A stretch of 15,314 nt of DNA from JBDIAR01 sp039812545 (GTDB lineage Bacteria > Actinomycetota > Actinomycetes > Actinomycetales > Dermatophilaceae). Under the pieces are notes generated by a model. The model did not search any database and was not told the DNA's origin. It saw only the letters and a program-made list of their open reading frames with translations. The stretch covers positions 1 to 15,314 of the forward strand of contig JBDIAR010000080.1 in NCBI GenBank assembly GCA_039812545.1, written 5' to 3'. A program made the position numbers and the translations under genes. Positions within the stretch are counted from its first letter, which is position 1. Each line of letters begins with the position of its first letter. This document shows positions 12,888 to 15,314 of the stretch, in pieces.

Positions 12888-14345
12888 TCACAGGTTCTTC
12901 TGGATCTCCGCCCACTGCCGCTCGACGTCGTCCAGGCCACCGCACATGAAGAAGGCCTGCTCGGCGACGTGGTCGTACTCGCCGTCGCAGATCTTCGTGA
13001 ACGCCTCGATGGTGTCGGCCAGCGGAACGGTCGATCCCTCGATGCCGGTGAATTGGGTCGCGGCGTAGGTGTTCTGGGACAGGAAGCGCTGGATCCGGCG
13101 GGCGCGGTTGACCAGGATCTTGTCCTCTTCGGACAGCTCGTCGACACCGAGGATCGCGATGATGTCCTGGAGTTCCTTGTTGCGCTGCAGGATCTGCTTG
13201 ACCCGCACCGCGGTGTCGTAGTGATCCATCGAGATGTACCGCGGGTCGAGGATCCGGCTGGTCGAGGACAGCGGGTCGACGGCCGGGTAGATACCGAGCG
13301 AGGCGATCTCACGGGAAAGTTCGGTGGTCGCGTCCAGGTGCGCGAAGGTGGTGGCCGGGGCCGGGTCGGTGTAGTCGTCGGCCGGCACGTAGATCGCCTG
13401 CATCGAGGTGATCGAGTGACCACGCGTGGAGGTGATCCGCTCCTGGAGCACGCCCATCTCGTCGGCCAGAGTGGGCTGGTAGCCCACGGCGGACGGCATA
13501 CGACCGAGCAGGGTGGAGACCTCGGACCCGGCTTGGGTGAACCGGAAGATGTTGTCGATGAACAGGAGCACGTCCTGCTTCTGGACGTCCCGGAAGTACT
13601 CGGCCATGGTCAGCGCCGACAGGGCCACCCGCAGACGGGTGCCCGGCGGCTCGTCCATCTGGCCGTAGACCAGCGCGGTCTGGCCGATGACCCCGGTGTC
13701 CGTCATCTCGTGGATCAGGTCATTGCCCTCACGGGTGCGCTCCCCCACGCCGGCGAACACGGACACACCACCGTGGTCGCGCGCCACGCGGGCGATCATC
13801 TCCTGGATGAGGACGGTCTTGCCGACACCGGCACCACCGAACAGGCCGATCTTGCCGCCTTGGACGTACGGGGTCAGCAGGTCGATGACCTTCAGACCGG
13901 TCTCGAACATCTGGGTCTTCGACTCCAGCTGGTCGAAGGCCGGCGCCGGACGGTGAATCCCCCACCGTTCGGTGACCTCCAGGGTCTCGCCCTCGGGGAG
14001 GTTGAGGCACTCACCGGTGGTGTTGAACACCTTGCCCAGGGTCACATCGCCCACCGGCACGCTGATCGGGCCGCCGGTGTCCTGCACCGCGGAACCGCGG
14101 ACCAGGCCGTCGGTCGGCTGGAGCGAGATCGCGCGCACCATGTTGTCGCCGATGTGCTGGGCGACCTCGAGGTTGAGGTGACGGATGGTGTCGCCGTCCT
14201 TCAACTCCACCTTGAGCAGGTTGTACATCTCCGGCATACCGTCGACGGGGAACTCCACGTCGACGACCGGGCCGATGACCCGCGAGACCCGGCCGACGCC
14301 ACCGGCGGCGGTGCCCTGGGTGTTCTCCGTTGCAGTCGCAGTCAT
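12888..14345 (-). CDS. atpD: ATP synthase F1 beta subunit AtpD
   Basis: 485 residues, full length. Catalytic subunit of the F1 hexamer. Walker A GGAGVGKT (170-177, K176), GERTREGND with catalytic E202, the LVYGQMDEPPGTR stretch (225-237), Walker B VLLFIDN (D264) and the DELSEED loop (402-408) are all present. It follows atpG by 13 bp; the GAGG used as ribosome site overlaps the atpG stop codon, indicating coupling. Unlike in most bacteria, atpC does not follow: a 13-bp hairpin and then the SLH gene come next. Confidence 0.98.
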   Translation of the reverse strand: MTATATENTQGTAAGGVGRVSRVIGPVVDVEFPVDGMPEMYNLLKVELKDGDTIRHLNLEVAQHIGDNMVRAISLQPTDGLVRGSAVQDTGGPISVPVGDVTLGKVFNTTGECLNLPEGETLEVTERWGIHRPAPAFDQLESKTQMFETGLKVIDLLTPYVQGGKIGLFGGAGVGKTVLIQEMIARVARDHGGVSVFAGVGERTREGNDLIHEMTDTGVIGQTALVYGQMDEPPGTRLRVALSALTMAEYFRDVQKQDVLLFIDNIFRFTQAGSEVSTLLGRMPSAVGYQPTLADEMGVLQERITSTRGHSITSMQAIYVPADDYTDPAPATTFAHLDATTELSREIASLGIYPAVDPLSSTSRILDPRYISMDHYDTAVRVKQILQRNKELQDIIAILGVDELSEEDKILVNRARRIQRFLSQNTYAATQFTGIEGSTVPLADTIEAFTKICDGEYDHVAEQAFFMCGGLDDVERQWAEIQKNL

Positions 14346-14358
14346 GACGATTCGTTCC

Positions 14359-15264
14359 TCACTTCTTCTTCGCGGCGTCGGCGAGGGCGCTCGCGCCGCC
14401 CACGATTTCGCTGATCTCTTGGGTGATCTCGGCTTGGCGGGCCTGGTTGGACAGGCGGGTGTAGGTCTTGATGAGCTCTTCGGCGTTGTCCGTCGCGGAC
14501 TTCATCGCCCGTTGCCGGGCTGCCAGTTCCGAGGCGGCCGCGCCGAGCAGGCAGGTCCAGATCCGGTTGGTGACGTACAGCGGCAGCAGCGCGTCGAGCA
14601 CCTCGTCGGCGTTCGGCTCGAACGAGTACAACGGCGAGACGTCCGCGACCGGCTCGGTCACGCCCTCGACGACCTCCAGCGGGAGCAGCCGCAGAACGCG
14701 CGGCTCCTGGGTGACCATCGACTTGAAGCGGGTGTAGACGATGTGGATCTCGTCGTGGCCGCCCGCGTCGTAGTCGCGCAGGAAGTCCTCGATGATCCGG
14801 TCCGCAATGGCTGCGGCGTGCTCGTGTTTGGGGCTGTCGGTGAACCCCTCCCAGGACTGCGCGAACTCGCGACCGCGGAACCGGTAGTACGACACCGCCT
14901 TGCGTCCCACGAGATAGAGGACGACTTCCTTGCCCTCGTTCTTGAGCCGTTCGATGAGCTGGCCGGCCTCTTTCATGACGTTGGAGGCATACGCGCCGGC
15001 CAACCCCCGGTCGCTCGCCATGACGACCACGGCGGCGCGGCGGATGCTCTCCGGCTCCGTCGTCAGCGGGTGCTCCACCGTGGAGTGCGTGGCGACGGCC
15101 GAGACGGCGCGGGTGACGGCGTGGGTGTACGGACCAGACTCGATCACCTTGGTCCGGGCCTTGACGACGCGCCCGGCGGCGATGAGTTCCATCGCATTGG
15201 TGATCTTCTTCATGGACGCGACGGAACGGCTGCGCTGGCGGTAAACCCGCATCTGCGCTCCCAT
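14359..15264 (-). CDS. atpG: ATP synthase F1 gamma subunit AtpG
   Basis: 301 residues, the rotating central stalk of F1. Long N-terminal helix with MKKITNAMELIAAGRVVKA (18-36), the family MASDRGLAGAYASNVMKE (82-99), and the C-terminal helix with NQARQAEITQEISEIVGGASAL. The length is typical of actinobacterial gamma subunits. ATG 15264 has GAGAGG 8 nt upstream. The 50 bp beyond the start up to the window edge hold no identifiable end of atpA in any frame I can defend; atpA is expected just outside. Confidence 0.97.
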   Translation of the reverse strand: MGAQMRVYRQRSRSVASMKKITNAMELIAAGRVVKARTKVIESGPYTHAVTRAVSAVATHSTVEHPLTTEPESIRRAAVVVMASDRGLAGAYASNVMKEAGQLIERLKNEGKEVVLYLVGRKAVSYYRFRGREFAQSWEGFTDSPKHEHAAAIADRIIEDFLRDYDAGGHDEIHIVYTRFKSMVTQEPRVLRLLPLEVVEGVTEPVADVSPLYSFEPNADEVLDALLPLYVTNRIWTCLLGAAASELAARQRAMKSATDNAEELIKTYTRLSNQARQAEITQEISEIVGGASALADAAKKK

Positions 15265-15314
15265 GAATCCCGCCTCTCTAGGTCAGTGGTGTCGTTCGGG
15301 TGGTCTGGATCTGG

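Noticed and set aside
11231..14414. Long plus-strand frames (528 and 542 codons) opposite the SLH gene and atpD
   Set aside because: Antisense shadows of clearly conserved genes, without start signals or motifs.
15265..15314. C-terminus of atpA
   Set aside because: All three minus-strand frames are too short to recognise and none shows a convincing AtpA tail.

Overview
High-GC (roughly 69% by eye) chromosomal DNA of an actinobacterium. Three things point there: a NucS/EndoMS mismatch endonuclease; a DUF2550 gene directly after atpC with a PduO-type adenosyltransferase beside it (the same neighbourhood as in mycobacteria); and promoters of the TANNNT type placed 6-7 nt before start codons, which implies leaderless mRNAs. 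The short AtpC would fit Micrococcales, but the family is inference. Nothing marks a phage, plasmid or insertion sequence.

Layout. 1-2553: hisD then hisC (minus), a histidine biosynthesis operon that runs off the left edge. 2633-3418: a FetB-type permease (plus). 3434-4677: an SPFH/band-7 membrane protein followed by a small ribbon-helix-helix (RHH) regulator (minus), with a perfect palindrome in their promoter. 4741-6954: oligopeptidase B (minus), divergent from nucS (plus, 6992-7687). 7696-7765: ten 7-bp tandem repeats. 7772-8642: a STAS protein and a histidine-phosphatase-like protein lacking its catalytic histidines (minus). 8800-9420: PduO-type cobalamin adenosyltransferase (plus). 9425-15264: DUF2550, atpC, a HIT-like gene, an S-layer-homology (SLH) protein, atpD and atpG, all minus.

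The most notable points are: (1) the F1 operon is split, because atpC lies about 2.7 kb beyond atpD, separated by an SLH-protein gene and a HIT-like gene, with a strong hairpin after atpD and a candidate promoter before atpC; (2) the heptamer GTATGCC/GGCATAC occurs about 26 times in 15.3 kb, in several reading frames and sometimes at the cost of rare codons; (3) the RHH/SPFH pair has a likely self-regulating operator; (4) back-to-back leaderless promoters lie in the 37-bp ptrB/nucS gap; (5) a heptanucleotide repeat abuts the mismatch-repair nuclease gene; (6) an apparent pseudo-phosphatase is paired with a STAS protein that lacks the usual phosphoacceptor. Most genes are ordinary housekeeping genes; the novelty is in arrangement, regulation and the repeated DNA word.
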